Source: Solicola gregarius
GTDB lineage: Bacteria > Actinomycetota > Actinomycetes > Propionibacteriales > Nocardioidaceae
Assembly: GCF_025790165.1 (NCBI RefSeq)
Contig: NZ_CP094970.1
Coordinates: 620,001-684,000 of the forward strand
Direction: 5' to 3'
Length of the DNA stretch: 64,000 bases
Made by a program: the position numbers and the translations under genes. Of this stretch, positions 9,552 to 18,527 are shown piece by piece (the stretch's first letter is position 1; every line of letters starts with the position of its first letter). The notes beneath the pieces were generated by a model. The model saw only the letters and a program-made list of their open reading frames with translations, was not told the DNA's origin and did no database searches.

Positions 9552-10076
9552 CTAGTCTGCCAGGGTCCCCGCGATCAGCCTCGTCAGTGCCGGTACGAGG
9601 TCGGGTCCCTCGAGCAGGTCGTCGGGGTTTGCACGCATCCGCACGGCGCAATGCGCGTCGCCCGTACGCGTGACGGCGGCGACGATCCGGACGTCCTGCC
9701 GGTCGGGATGCTTCGCCGCGTACGTCTCGAGATCCCGAGCGTCGTCGGGTAGTCCGTCCTCCGCCTCGGGCGGCAGCATCAGCCGCTCGACGACGGCGGC
9801 GCAGCCGACCACCTGCGGCGGCCACATGATCTGGGCCAGCGTGTCCTCGAACGGCCGCTCGGCGGGTACGTCGTCCTGGGCGATCGGCGTGAGCGAGTCG
9901 GGATCGGCGTCCTCGTCGAGACCGAGGCTGCGCGCCATCGCCGGCTCCGCGCGGACGAGATCGCCCGTCGGCACGAGGGCGTACAGCCGCGGCGGTTGGT
10001 CCCAGCCCTCGCCCGCCGCATGCGACTCGATCTCGAGCACCGCCTGCCGCAGCGCGGAATCTTCACCTACTCGCAC
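9552..10076 (-). CDS. PPA1309 family protein
   Basis: The 174-residue soluble protein matches the conserved actinobacterial family named after PPA1309. Recognisable segments are WDQPPRLYALVPT near the N-terminus, PIAQDDVP, the MWPP segment near the middle, and LPDDARDLETYAAKHPDRQDVRIVAAVTR-like text toward the end. No catalytic motif is apparent and the function is unknown. It overlaps the end of the upstream PDZ/Lon-like protease gene by 10 bp, so the two are probably cotranscribed and translationally coupled. Confidence 0.9.
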   Translation of the reverse strand: MRVGEDSALRQAVLEIESHAAGEGWDQPPRLYALVPTGDLVRAEPAMARSLGLDEDADPDSLTPIAQDDVPAERPFEDTLAQIMWPPQVVGCAAVVERLMLPPEAEDGLPDDARDLETYAAKHPDRQDVRIVAAVTRTGDAHCAVRMRANPDDLLEGPDLVPALTRLIAGTLAD

Positions 10077-11110
10077 AACGGAACCTCCGCACCGGGATCT
10101 TCCGCGAGCGCCTCGAGCGACTTCACGGCCTGGTCGAACGTCTTGACCTCGACGAGCTTCATACCGTGGTCGTCGCCGTCGGCGGCCTCTTCGCAGTTGC
10201 CGGTCGGGGTGAGGAAGATCGTCGAGTCGGCGGCCGCCGCACCCGCGATCTTCTGCTGGATCCCGCCGATCGGTCCGACGGTGCCGTCGTCGGCGATCGT
10301 GCCCGTGCCGGCGACCACCTCGCCGCCCGTGAGTGACTCGCGGGTCAGCTCGTCGTACATCGCGAGGGCGAACATCGTGCCGGCACTCGGGCCGCCGACG
10401 TCCTCACCGACGTTGTTCTTGACGGTCACCGGGAAGTCGTACCCGATGCCGACGCCGATACGCGACAGCGACTTGTCGTCGGGGTTCGGCTCGGTCGTCA
10501 GCTTGACCGTGCGATCGGCGTTGCCACGCTCGACGTCGAGCGTCACCTCGGTGCCGGGCTCCAGCGTCGTGATCGCCGCGATGACGTCGTCGGGCGAGTC
10601 GACCTCGTCACCGTCGACCGCGAGGATCGTGTCGCCCTCCTCGAGTTTGCCGGCGGCGGGTCCTTCCGGGTCGATCGGCTTCTCGACCGAGACGTGCACG
10701 TCGAGTCCCGCCGCGCGTAGCGCCACCGCCTCCGAGATCGTCTTCGAGCTCGACATCTGCAGGCTGGTCTCCTGCTCTGCCTCCTCGGCCGTCTGCCCCT
10801 CGGGGTAGATCACGTCCCGCGGTACGACGGCGTCATCGTCGCTGAACCAGGCCGATATCGCCTGCCCGAGCGACAGTTGCGACCCCGCGCTCGTCACCGA
10901 AACGGTCGTGAACCGGAGCTGCCCGTCGGTGTCGTACGTCTGAACGCCGTCGCCGAATGCGATCACCGGCTTGCCCTCGAACTTGCCGAGGGTGTCGAAG
11001 GTCGGGCCGGGCTTCATGGTGACGTACGGGACGGGGATGAGCGCAGCAACACAGACCAGCACGAGTGCCGCAGCGGACGCAGCGAAGAGCGTGAGGTTAC
11101 GGCGAGACAT
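10067..11110 (-). CDS. PDZ domain-containing Lon-like serine protease (YlbL family)
   Basis: The 347-residue protein begins with a membrane anchor (about residues 8-28). A PDZ domain follows (about 125-200), then a C-terminal S16 (Lon-type) protease domain. The catalytic Ser is S242 in GPSAGT and the partner Lys is K287 in QQKIAG, so the Ser-Lys dyad is complete. No AAA+ domain is present, as is normal for this family (Rv3194c-like). It probably cleaves membrane or extracytoplasmic proteins. It overlaps the PPA1309 gene and lies upstream of UPF0182 on the same strand; a shared envelope role is plausible but not shown. Confidence 0.93.
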   Translation of the reverse strand: MSRRNLTLFAASAAALVLVCVAALIPVPYVTMKPGPTFDTLGKFEGKPVIAFGDGVQTYDTDGQLRFTTVSVTSAGSQLSLGQAISAWFSDDDAVVPRDVIYPEGQTAEEAEQETSLQMSSSKTISEAVALRAAGLDVHVSVEKPIDPEGPAAGKLEEGDTILAVDGDEVDSPDDVIAAITTLEPGTEVTLDVERGNADRTVKLTTEPNPDDKSLSRIGVGIGYDFPVTVKNNVGEDVGGPSAGTMFALAMYDELTRESLTGGEVVAGTGTIADDGTVGPIGGIQQKIAGAAAADSTIFLTPTGNCEEAADGDDHGMKLVEVKTFDQAVKSLEALAEDPGAEVPLCE

Positions 11111-11124
11111 AGGGCGCTAGTCTT

Positions 11125-11361
11125 TCACCGCGCGCCGCGGCCACGGCTCGAGGGGCGCACGGCGACTCCGCTCGAACGCTCGTGGGGCTGGGTCGCGACC
11201 ATCAGCGGCTTGCGCGATCTCCTGCGCATGGCGCGGGACAAGCGCTCATGCGCACGCTCGTCGGTCGCACGGGCGTCCCGTGAGCGTCCCAACCACGCGG
11301 CCCACAGCATCGCGAGCGCGGTCACGGCCAGCGGCGCGGCCAACCAGAGCAGGATCTCCAC
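11125..11361 (-). CDS. Small single-pass membrane protein
   Basis: GTG at 11361 opens a 78-residue frame with a hydrophobic N-terminus (VEILLWLAAPLAVTALAMLW). A strongly basic tail rich in Arg and Ser follows. The frame extends further upstream, but that part has no membrane or domain character and the hydrophobic start fits a natural N-terminus. It lies between moaE and the PDZ protease on the same strand. No function can be assigned. Similar short membrane proteins with basic tails occur at this position in related actinobacteria as far as I can judge. Confidence 0.65.
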   Translation of the reverse strand: MEILLWLAAPLAVTALAMLWAAWLGRSRDARATDERAHERLSRAMRRRSRKPLMVATQPHERSSGVAVRPSSRGRGAR

Positions 11362-11417
11362 CGCACCAGGGTAGGCGGAAGTCGTACGAACCCTCGTGAG
11401 GCACGGCTGGGTCGTGC

Positions 11418-11849
11418 CTAGGGAGTGCCGACCCACTCGTCGCTGCCGTCGCCGAACACCTGGTGCTTCCAGATCGGTACGCCGGCCTTGAGGTCGTCGA
11501 TCAGCGCGTGACACGCGCCCATCGCCTCGCCACGATGTGCCGCGGACACTGCCACGACGACGGCGATATCGCCGATACCGAGCGAGCCGACTCGATGCAC
11601 GGCGCTGAGCGCGATCACGTCGAACCGAGCGGTCACCGCCTCGGCGACCTCACGCATTCGCGCGGCGACCGTCGGATGCGCGGAGTACTCGAGCCGGTCG
11701 ACCCCGCGCCCGCCGTCATGGTCACGCACAGTGCCGACGAACAGCCCGACTCCCCCGGCGTGCGGATCGACGACACTCGCGTACACCTCGTCGAGGCTCA
11801 GCGGTTCGTCGCGTACGTCGAGCAGGCGGATCACATCGGCAGCGGCCAT
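11418..11849 (-). CDS. moaE: Molybdopterin synthase catalytic subunit MoaE
   Basis: This 143-residue protein has the MoaE pattern: GVGLFVGTVRDHDGGRGV near the N-terminus, LEYSAHP, VHRVGSLGIGDIAVVVAVSAAHR in the middle, and the C-terminal PIWKHQVF with the active-site Lys. MoaE inserts two sulfurs into cyclic pyranopterin monophosphate together with MoaD. No moaD, moaA or moaC is nearby. The product would be needed for the molybdenum hydroxylase encoded at 57-61 kb in this window. It is divergent from the zincin gene, 30 bp apart. Confidence 0.95.
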   Translation of the reverse strand: MAAADVIRLLDVRDEPLSLDEVYASVVDPHAGGVGLFVGTVRDHDGGRGVDRLEYSAHPTVAARMREVAEAVTARFDVIALSAVHRVGSLGIGDIAVVVAVSAAHRGEAMGACHALIDDLKAGVPIWKHQVFGDGSDEWVGTP

Positions 11850-11879
11850 AGCCCATCACCTTACGAGTAGGTTGGAGGT

Positions 11880-13268
11880 ATGGCCACGAATCCTCCAGAC
11901 GACAGCCAGGACAACACGCCGGACAAGAACCCCGACGACTCCGGCGCGGGCGACGCGCAGAACCCATTCGCGGGTACGCCGATGGAGCAGATGTTCCAGG
12001 CGTTCTCGGGCGGACAGATGCCCGACATGAACGTGATCATGTCGCAGATGCAGCGCATGTTCGCGCCGCACGACGGCAGCGTGAACTGGGAGCTCGCCAC
12101 CGAGATCGCCCGCCACACGGTCGCGCAGTCGCCCGACCCGTCGGTGACGACGGCCGACTCCGGTGCGGTGTCCGACGCCGTACGTCTGGCGGAGCTGTGG
12201 CTCGACGCGGCGACGAGCATACCGGCGGGCGCGACGACCTCTGCGGCGTGGAGCCGCGCGGAGTGGATCGAGGCGACGGCACCCACCTGGCGGACGTTGG
12301 TCGAGCCGATCGCGGAGCATGTCGTGGGCGCGATGAGCGAGGCCGTGCCGGAGGAGGCCAAGCAGATGGCCGGTCCGCTGGTCGGCTTCCTCGGCCAGGC
12401 GGGCGGCGCGATGTTCGGCCAGCAGATCGGCCGTGCACTCGGCGAGCTGGCGACCGAGGTGGTCTCGACCACCGATGTCGGCCTGCCGCTCGGCCCGGAG
12501 CGGGTCGCGGCGATCCTTCCCCGCAACGTCAAGGAGTTCGGCGAAGGCCTCGGCGTCACGCCGACCGACGTCACGCTCTACCTCGTCCTGCGCGAGTGCG
12601 CCCACCACCGGCTGTTCGCGCACGCACCGTGGCTGCGGGCGCGGCTCGTCGGCGCGGTCGAGGAGTTCGGCCGGGGTACGAAGATCGACATGTCACGCAT
12701 CGAGGAGTCGATGCGTGACATCGACCCCTCCAACCCGAACGCGATCAACGAGGCGCTGTCCGGTGGGCTCTTCGAGCCGACGCGCACGGCTGCGCAGCAG
12801 AGCGCGCTCGACCGGCTCGAGCTACTGCTCGCGCTCGTCGAGGGTTGGGTCGACGAGGTGGTCAGCCAGGCAACGGCCGAGCGGATGCCGGCGGCGACCA
12901 GCCTGCGCGAGGCCGTCCGCCGGCGGCGCGCGGCCGGCGGCCCGGCCGAGGCGACGTTCGCCTCGCTCGTCGGGCTCGAGCTGCGGCCGCGACGGTTGCG
13001 CGACGCCGCACACCTGTGGGCGGCGCTGCGAGATCGCAACGGTGCCGACGCGCGCGACGCCGTCTGGGCCCATCCGGACCTGCTGCCCTCGGCGGCCGAT
13101 CTCGACGACCCGCTCGGCTTCGCGACCGATGGTGACACCCGGGCCGACGACGACGACTTCGACGCGGCGCTCGCCGATCTGCTCGACTCTGCGGACCAGC
13201 CGCCGTCCGACGACGATCCGGCCGACAACGAACCGGACGACGGCGAGAGCGGTACGTCCGGGGCGTGA
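11880..13268 (+). CDS. Zinc-dependent metalloprotease, zincin_2 (DUF2342) family
   Basis: The 462-residue protein matches the actinobacterial zincin-2 family (Rv3195-like, also annotated as F420 biosynthesis-associated). The family's signature helix is LYLVLRECAHHRLFAH around residue 235, followed by PWLRARL. N-terminal Gly/Met-rich text (FQAFSGGQMPD) and an acidic C-terminal tail are also typical. The peptidase label comes from the fold family; the physiological substrate is unknown. It starts at ATG and ends in a GTGA overlap with the NUDIX gene, so the two are translationally coupled. Confidence 0.92.
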   Translation: MATNPPDDSQDNTPDKNPDDSGAGDAQNPFAGTPMEQMFQAFSGGQMPDMNVIMSQMQRMFAPHDGSVNWELATEIARHTVAQSPDPSVTTADSGAVSDAVRLAELWLDAATSIPAGATTSAAWSRAEWIEATAPTWRTLVEPIAEHVVGAMSEAVPEEAKQMAGPLVGFLGQAGGAMFGQQIGRALGELATEVVSTTDVGLPLGPERVAAILPRNVKEFGEGLGVTPTDVTLYLVLRECAHHRLFAHAPWLRARLVGAVEEFGRGTKIDMSRIEESMRDIDPSNPNAINEALSGGLFEPTRTAAQQSALDRLELLLALVEGWVDEVVSQATAERMPAATSLREAVRRRRAAGGPAEATFASLVGLELRPRRLRDAAHLWAALRDRNGADARDAVWAHPDLLPSAADLDDPLGFATDGDTRADDDDFDAALADLLDSADQPPSDDDPADNEPDDGESGTSGA

Positions 13269-13816
13269 GCGGCGACGACGGCGGCCTGCACGCCGACGCG
13301 GTCGACCTGCTCGGCCGGTGGCGTCCGCCCGGCGACGACCAGGACCGGCTGCGCGCCGCGTACCTCACTCACCTCGCAGCGCATCCGGACGCCATGCGGC
13401 GCTCGTGTACGCCCGACCACCTGACGGCCAGCGTGCTGGTGATGTCGGCCGAGCGTACGCACGTACTCCTCACCCTGCACCGCAAGCTGGCGATGTGGCT
13501 GCAGACCGGCGGCCACTGCGAGCCGAGCGACGCCGGCCTGGTCGCCGCCGCGACCCGTGAGGGCGTCGAGGAGTCGGGCATCGCCGACCTGAGCACCGAC
13601 CCCGACCCCGTCCTGTTGTCGCGACACGAGGTGCCCTGCGGCCCGGTACGTCCGGCACACCACCTCGATGTGCAGTTCGTTGCGTACGCGCCACCCGGCG
13701 CACAGGCGCGGATCAGCGAGGAGTCCGCAGATCTGCGGTGGTTCCCGCTCGGCGCCCTCCCCGAGAGCGCGGACGCGAGCGTACGCGCGCTGGTCGGGCA
13801 CGCCGCGCGGCGTTGA
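13265..13816 (+). CDS. NUDIX hydrolase
   Basis: The 183-residue protein carries a NUDIX-box-like segment beginning GGHCEPSD and ending REGVEESGI. The spacing is that of the GGHxExxD subgroup, with Asp replacing the first box Glu. The metal-binding REGVEE part is intact. It should hydrolyse a nucleoside-diphosphate-linked substrate, but the specificity is not readable. The GTG start overlaps the zincin stop (GTGA). The gene ends only 4 bp from the convergent M48-type gene, so there is no room for a separate terminator. Confidence 0.92.
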   Translation: MSGDDGGLHADAVDLLGRWRPPGDDQDRLRAAYLTHLAAHPDAMRRSCTPDHLTASVLVMSAERTHVLLTLHRKLAMWLQTGGHCEPSDAGLVAAATREGVEESGIADLSTDPDPVLLSRHEVPCGPVRPAHHLDVQFVAYAPPGAQARISEESADLRWFPLGALPESADASVRALVGHAARR

Positions 13817-13820
13817 GCGG

Positions 13821-14375
13821 CTAGTCCGCCTCGTCGACCCAGTCGAGCCCGGCCGTCGCGGAGACGCCGTCGAGGAAGCCGCGGGCCCGCTCGGTACGCG
13901 GATACCGGTTGACCAGCTCCCAGAACGCGTCGTCGTGCCCTGGCTCCCTCAGATGCGCCAGCTCGTGGATGAGGACGTAGTCGATCACCCACAGGGGCAT
14001 GCCCTGGAGGCGGCTCGAGAGTCGGATCGAGCGGTCCTCGACCGTGCACGAGCCCCAGCGCGCCGTCTGGTTGTCGACCCACCGCACCGAGTCCGGGGTG
14101 CACGAGCCGTCGAGGTAACGCACGTTCAGCGACTCGGCTCGCCGGTGCAGGTCGGTATCGGTCGGTTTACGACGCTCGGACTGGCGCTCCAAGCGCTCGA
14201 GCATCGTCTCGACCCAGCGACGCTCCTCGGCACGCGACAGCCGGTCGGGCATCAGGATCACGATGGTGTCGCCGTCGCGGTACGCCGCGACCGACCGACG
14301 ACGGCGCCTGCTGCGCCGAATGTCGATCTTGGGCTGCGTCTCGTCGGAGCCGCCGCCGGGTGTCGGCTGCGTCAC
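13821..14375 (-). CDS. YgjP/M48-type zinc metallopeptidase
   Basis: From GTG at 14375 the protein is 184 residues. It contains HELAH at 137-141, and GHDDAFW six residues later supplies the expected third ligand of the YgjP/DUF45 metallopeptidase fold. WGSCT (about 107-111) is a second family hallmark. The N-terminus is strongly basic (RRSRRRRR), which could reflect nucleic acid binding. The frame remains open upstream of the GTG, but that stretch overlaps the divergent gene and has no family similarity. Substrates of this group are not known. Confidence 0.9.
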   Translation of the reverse strand: MTQPTPGGGSDETQPKIDIRRSRRRRRSVAAYRDGDTIVILMPDRLSRAEERRWVETMLERLERQSERRKPTDTDLHRRAESLNVRYLDGSCTPDSVRWVDNQTARWGSCTVEDRSIRLSSRLQGMPLWVIDYVLIHELAHLREPGHDDAFWELVNRYPRTERARGFLDGVSATAGLDWVDEAD

Positions 14376-14455
14376 AGTCTCACGATAGAGGGCGCACGGC
14401 CGGCGACGCTGGATTGGCCGGGCGATCTCTCCGGTCAACACGCCGACGAGGTGTC

Positions 14456-14757
14456 CGATCCACAGGCGGTAGCGCCGATCGCGCAGGTCACCGGCGATGT
14501 ACGACCGCCGATCCACACCCGGTACCGCCGTTGTCCACAGGTAGTTCGGGCGCGTCCCACAGGTCTTCCCCAACCTTATCCACAGGCGTGGACGACCATC
14601 GCCCGACTCCGGTTGACGGGGCCGTTGCGCACGGCATAACGTGCTTGCACACGAGGCCTCCGATTCGGCCGAGCGTCCGCAAGGGGAAGGCGGGCCGCTC
14701 GTCACCGGTCGGGGGCCTCGCGGTTGTCCACAGTCAGGTTCGGGCGATTGTGGACAA
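14456..14757. other. Cluster of DnaA boxes in a 419-bp divergent intergenic region
   Basis: The gene-free interval 14376-14794 contains four strong DnaA boxes. They are TTGTCCACA at 14531-14539 (+), TTATCCACA at 14576-14584 (+), TTGTCCACA at 14724-14732 (+) and the same sequence inverted at 14749-14757 (-). Two weaker CGATCCACA copies lie at 14456-14464 and 14509-14517. TTGTCCACA is the actinobacterial consensus and TTATCCACA the E. coli one. No AT-rich unwinding element and no dnaA or dnaN are present, so this is not the expected chromosomal origin. It could titrate DnaA or regulate the divergent M48 and ThiF-like genes. A further box lies at 18744-18752. Confidence 0.75.
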
Positions 14758-14794
14758 CGCGCACGACCGCCGTCGCCCGCGGCATCCTGAGGGC

Positions 14795-15688
14795 GTGCGA
14801 CCCGTAATCCGCCCCGGTTTCGACGTCTACCGCCGCGATCCTCGCCATCTGCAGTTCGGTACGTCCGCCGACGACAGCCTCGTACTCGAGGACCGGCCGG
14901 GTCTCGTCGACCTGCTGCGGCTGCTCGATGGTCATCGCGACCTCGCCACCGTCGCCTTGCTCGCCGCCGACGGCGTGCCGGCGCTCGACGACCCTCCGGA
15001 TGGGCTGATCGCTGCCCTGCAGGACGCCGGCATCGTCGTCGACGCGGAGCCCTGGGACGCCTCCGAGCCCGCACTCGACACCGAGGCCCGATCGCTCACC
15101 GCTGCCGGCATCGCGGCGCCGGAGGCCCAGGACCGCCTCGTACGCCGCTCCCAGTCGTGTGTCGAGGTGCGCGTCGACCCGACGGCCGCAGAGCTGGCCG
15201 ACTCCGCCGTCGCGTGCGTCCGCGACCTGGGCATCGACGTCGCCAGGGCACCCGAGAGGCTCGCGACCCTGGTGCTCGTCGTGTCATGCGGCCCGACCGA
15301 TCGCGCCATGTACGCCGCGTTCCGACACGAGCGCACTCCCCACCTGGTGGCGGCCGTCGACGGCGCGCGGATCCACGTCGGGCCGCTCGTGCATCCGCGT
15401 GCGACGCCATGCGTCGAGTGCAGCGACCGGCAGCGGGCCGAGTGGGACCCGTGCTGGAGCGCCGTCGCCGCCCAGCTCGGCTCACCGCTGGCCCGACCGG
15501 CCGCGACGTACGCCCTCGCCGCGGCCACACGCATCGCCGGGGCGGCCGTCATCGCCCACGAGATCGCGGCGTTCTGCGACGAGGTCGAGCCGCTCACCGC
15601 CTCGCGCACGCTCACCATCGGTCCGGGCGTCCACGACCGCGAGGAGTCGACGGTGGCGTTCCATCCCGAGTGTGGGTGTCGTGGTTGA
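14795..15688 (+). CDS. ThiF-related TOMM leader-binding-type protein (cyclodehydratase family)
   Basis: GTG at 14795 opens a 297-residue frame. The N-terminal part (VIRPGFDVYRRDPRHLQFG) matches the leader-peptide-binding domain seen in actinobacterial TOMM/cyclodehydratase-like proteins. CVEC at 206-209 and a terminal CGC at 294-296 supply the paired cysteines of a structural zinc site. No complete ATP-binding GxGxxG loop of ThiF/E1 enzymes is visible, so it is probably not an active adenylyltransferase. No precursor peptide or YcaO gene is nearby. Its place before the ABC1 kinase gene is conserved in actinobacteria, so it is probably a housekeeping protein rather than part of a peptide-modification cluster. 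Confidence 0.8.
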   Translation: MRPVIRPGFDVYRRDPRHLQFGTSADDSLVLEDRPGLVDLLRLLDGHRDLATVALLAADGVPALDDPPDGLIAALQDAGIVVDAEPWDASEPALDTEARSLTAAGIAAPEAQDRLVRRSQSCVEVRVDPTAAELADSAVACVRDLGIDVARAPERLATLVLVVSCGPTDRAMYAAFRHERTPHLVAAVDGARIHVGPLVHPRATPCVECSDRQRAEWDPCWSAVAAQLGSPLARPAATYALAAATRIAGAAVIAHEIAAFCDEVEPLTASRTLTIGPGVHDREESTVAFHPECGCRG

Positions 15689-15726
15689 CGCAGGGCGCGT
15701 CCGTCCGGGTTGGGCGACCCGCCACA

Positions 15727-17091
15727 ATGGACCCCATGACGCCGAGCGACCGGTCCGACAGCCGTGAGCCCCGCCGATCGGTTCCGCGCAGCACCGCCGC
15801 ACGTACCGCTCGGCTGGCCAGCCTGCCGCTCGGCTTCGCGAGCCGTGCGACCGTCGGCATCGGTCGGCGTCTGGTCGGCACACCCGCCAGCTCGGTGATG
15901 ACCGACCTCCAGCAGCGCACGGCCGAGCAGATCTTCGAGGTCCTCGGCGACCTCAAGGGCGGGGCGATGAAGTTCGGCCAGACGCTGAGCATCTTCGAAG
16001 CCGCCATGCCGGAGGAGCTGTCCGGGCCGTACCGCGAGACGCTCGCCAAGCTGCAGGACTCCGCTCCCCCGATGGAGGCGGCGATGGTCCACCGCGTCCT
16101 CGCCGACGCGTTCGGACCCGACTGGCGTACGCGGCTCGTCGAGCTCGACGACGACCCCGCTGCGGCCGCGTCGATCGGGCAGGTGCATCGCGGGCGCTGG
16201 CACGATGGACGCGAGGTGGCCGTCAAGGTCCAGTACCCCGGTGCCCGCCAGGCGCTGGAGAGCGACCTTCGCCAGATCGGCCGGCTGAGCCGACTGTTCG
16301 GCGTCGTCACGCCGGGACTCGACGTCAAGCCGCTCGTCCAGGAGCTCAAGGACCGCGTCGTCGAGGAGCTCGACTACGACCTCGAAGCACAGGCCCAGGA
16401 CGCGTTCGCAACGGCGTTCGCGGGCGACGAGGCCGTCCAGGTGCCCGCGGTCGTCGACCACGCCCGCACCGTCCTGGTCACCGACTGGATGGAGAGCACC
16501 TCGTCGCTGTCCCGGCTGATCGCCGACGGCAGCTTGGCCGACCGAGACCACTACGGCGCCGCGTACGTGCGGTTCCTGTTCGCCGGGCCGGGGCGCACGG
16601 GCATGCTGCACGCCGACCCGCACCCGGGCAACTTCCGGGTGCTCGCCGACGGCCGGCTCGGCGTCGTCGACTTCGGGGCGGTTGCGCGGCTCCCCGACGG
16701 CGCCCTTCCGGCTGTCGTCGGCCGGCTGCTGCGCCTGGCGGTCGACGGCAACTGGGACGCCGTACGCGACGGCCTGCGCGACGAGGGGTTCATCCGTCCG
16801 GACACCCGGCTCGACACCGAGGTCATGAGCGCGTACCTCGCGCCGTTCGTCGAGCCCGCGCAAACGCCGACGTTCACCTTCAGCCGGGATTGGTTGCGGG
16901 CACAGGCCAACCGGGTCAGCACCCCGCAGGCGCAGGGTCTCGGGACCGCGCTCAAGATCAACATTCCCCCGTCGTACCTGCTGATCCACCGGGTATGGGC
17001 GGGCGGAATCGGCGTCCTCAGCCAGCTCGGCGCAACCGCGCCGTTCCGCGAGATTCTCGAGGAGAGCCTGCCCGGCTTCGCCGACGAATAA
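15727..17091 (+). CDS. ABC1/UbiB-type atypical kinase
   Basis: The protein is 454 residues from ATG at 15727 (ATG at 15736 is also possible). UbiB-family features are KFGQ at 82-85 in the N-terminal helix, the Ala-rich nucleotide loop AAAASIGQVH (146-155), the ATP-binding Lys in VAVKV (K167), LDYDLEAQ, and the catalytic HADPHPGNF followed by VVDFGAV. All key residues are present. Family members are ATPases or kinases linked to isoprenoid lipid and quinone metabolism; the actinobacterial substrate is unknown. The order ThiF-like, ABC1 kinase, whiB7 resembles Rv3196-Rv3197-Rv3197A. Confidence 0.94.
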   Translation: MDPMTPSDRSDSREPRRSVPRSTAARTARLASLPLGFASRATVGIGRRLVGTPASSVMTDLQQRTAEQIFEVLGDLKGGAMKFGQTLSIFEAAMPEELSGPYRETLAKLQDSAPPMEAAMVHRVLADAFGPDWRTRLVELDDDPAAAASIGQVHRGRWHDGREVAVKVQYPGARQALESDLRQIGRLSRLFGVVTPGLDVKPLVQELKDRVVEELDYDLEAQAQDAFATAFAGDEAVQVPAVVDHARTVLVTDWMESTSSLSRLIADGSLADRDHYGAAYVRFLFAGPGRTGMLHADPHPGNFRVLADGRLGVVDFGAVARLPDGALPAVVGRLLRLAVDGNWDAVRDGLRDEGFIRPDTRLDTEVMSAYLAPFVEPAQTPTFTFSRDWLRAQANRVSTPQAQGLGTALKINIPPSYLLIHRVWAGGIGVLSQLGATAPFREILEESLPGFADE

Positions 17092-17246
17092 CGGTTCTGG
17101 CGAAGATTGCGGCGCCGAAGGCTCGCCCGCGTGCGTCAACATCTGCGATTCTGGGTACAGTGTCTGATCGTTGACGACGGGAACCTCCGGTCCCGAGCCG
17201 ACGCCGTCACCGGGCGGCGTAACACACCAGGGAGGGGACGACGAAC

Positions 17247-18518
17247 GTGGAGCCCCCGAAAGGCGTTCCCCATCGGGTCTACATCCATGTGGGTGCGCCG
17301 AAGACCGGCACGACGTTCATCGAGCAGGTGCTCTATCACCACCGGCAGGAGCTCGCCGACCACGGCGTTCTTTATCCGGCCGACTACTACGACGAGCACT
17401 ACCTCGCCGCCGTCGACCTCCAGGACCTCGCGTTCAACATGGAGCGCCGGCCCGAGGCGGACGCGCATTGGGAGAAGGTCGCGTTCCGGGCCCGTGGCTG
17501 GCCCGGCATCAGCATCATCTCCCACGACGTCTTCGCCGGCGCCACGGCAGAGCATGCTCGTCGGGCGATCGAGTCACTCGCCCCGGCCGAGGTGCACATC
17601 GTCTACACGGCCCGCGATCTCGCGCGCCAGCTGCCGTCACACTGGCAGGAGGACGTCAAGCACGGCGAGATGGCCAGCTTCAACTCCTGGCTCGACGCGT
17701 GCCTGCGTCGCGATGACAGCCGCTGGAACCTCCGGTGGTTCTGGGCAGTCGAGGACGTCCCCGACGTACTCGCCCGCTGGGCGTCGACTCTGCCGCCGTC
17801 GCAGGTACACGTCGTCACCGTCCCGCCCGCGGGCGCGGAGCGGCACGTGCTCTGGGACCGCTTCGCCGAGGTCGTCGGACTGGCCGGCGCGAAGCTCGAC
17901 CTCGATGTCGTCGCGCATCCCAACAGCGGGCTCGGCGCCGTCGAGGTGGCGCTCATCCGCCACCTGAACGAGCAGCGCGACGAGTCGCTCAGCCAGCGCG
18001 AGTACGAGCACATCGTCAAGGGCGCGTTCGCCCACGAGATGCTGTCCGGCCGCCCGAACAAGCGTCGGCTGTTGCTGCCGTCCGACCGACTGCCGATCGT
18101 CTCGGCGCTGGCAACGGAGTGGGCGGAGGCGCTGGAGAAGGCGGAGTACGACATCGTCGGGACGATCGACGACCTCTTCCCCCGCGAGGAGGACACCGGT
18201 CCGGACACGATCGACCAGATCGACGACGACGAGCTCCTCGAGGCGTCGCTGGTGTCGGTACGCGAACTGCTGGTCCGGATTCGCGATGAGCGCCGGTCGG
18301 CGGGCGACCTGCTCGGACACAACTCCGACCTCGAGCGCAAGATCGAGGAGCTGTCGTGGCGGGTGTCCGTGGCCGAATGGGCGGTCGAAGAACACCGCAA
18401 CCTGGCGCACTGGGAACGCGTCAAGCGCACCGTCGTCGAGATCGGGCGTACGAACAGCTCGGTCGGCAGGGCGCTCGACGTCTACCGGAAGGCACGCCGG
18501 CGCCGCCCGTCCGGGTAG
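17247..18518 (+). CDS. Sulfotransferase-family protein with C-terminal coiled coil
   Basis: GTG at 17247 follows GGAGGGG and gives 423 residues. The N-terminus YIHVGAPKTGTTFIEQVL contains the 5'-phosphosulfate loop (PKTGTTF) of PAPS-dependent sulfotransferases. The 3'-phosphate region is seen around VHIVYTARDLARQLPSHWQE, where the Arg/Ser pair is expected. The last 100 or so residues are charged and heptad-like (ERKIEELSWRVSVAEWAVEEH), suggesting a coiled coil for oligomerisation. The acceptor substrate could be a glycan or lipid of the envelope and cannot be told from sequence. The gene stands alone, 155 bp after the ABC1 kinase. Confidence 0.85.
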   Translation: MEPPKGVPHRVYIHVGAPKTGTTFIEQVLYHHRQELADHGVLYPADYYDEHYLAAVDLQDLAFNMERRPEADAHWEKVAFRARGWPGISIISHDVFAGATAEHARRAIESLAPAEVHIVYTARDLARQLPSHWQEDVKHGEMASFNSWLDACLRRDDSRWNLRWFWAVEDVPDVLARWASTLPPSQVHVVTVPPAGAERHVLWDRFAEVVGLAGAKLDLDVVAHPNSGLGAVEVALIRHLNEQRDESLSQREYEHIVKGAFAHEMLSGRPNKRRLLLPSDRLPIVSALATEWAEALEKAEYDIVGTIDDLFPREEDTGPDTIDQIDDDELLEASLVSVRELLVRIRDERRSAGDLLGHNSDLERKIEELSWRVSVAEWAVEEHRNLAHWERVKRTVVEIGRTNSSVGRALDVYRKARRRRPSG

Positions 18519-18527
18519 CGGCCGGGT

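Noticed and set aside
14376-14794. Chromosomal origin of replication
   Set aside because: DnaA boxes are present, but dnaA, dnaN and an AT-rich unwinding region are absent.
14932-17142. 736-codon minus-strand frame opposite the ABC1 kinase
   Set aside because: The plus strand carries all catalytic motifs of the kinase; the minus frame has none.
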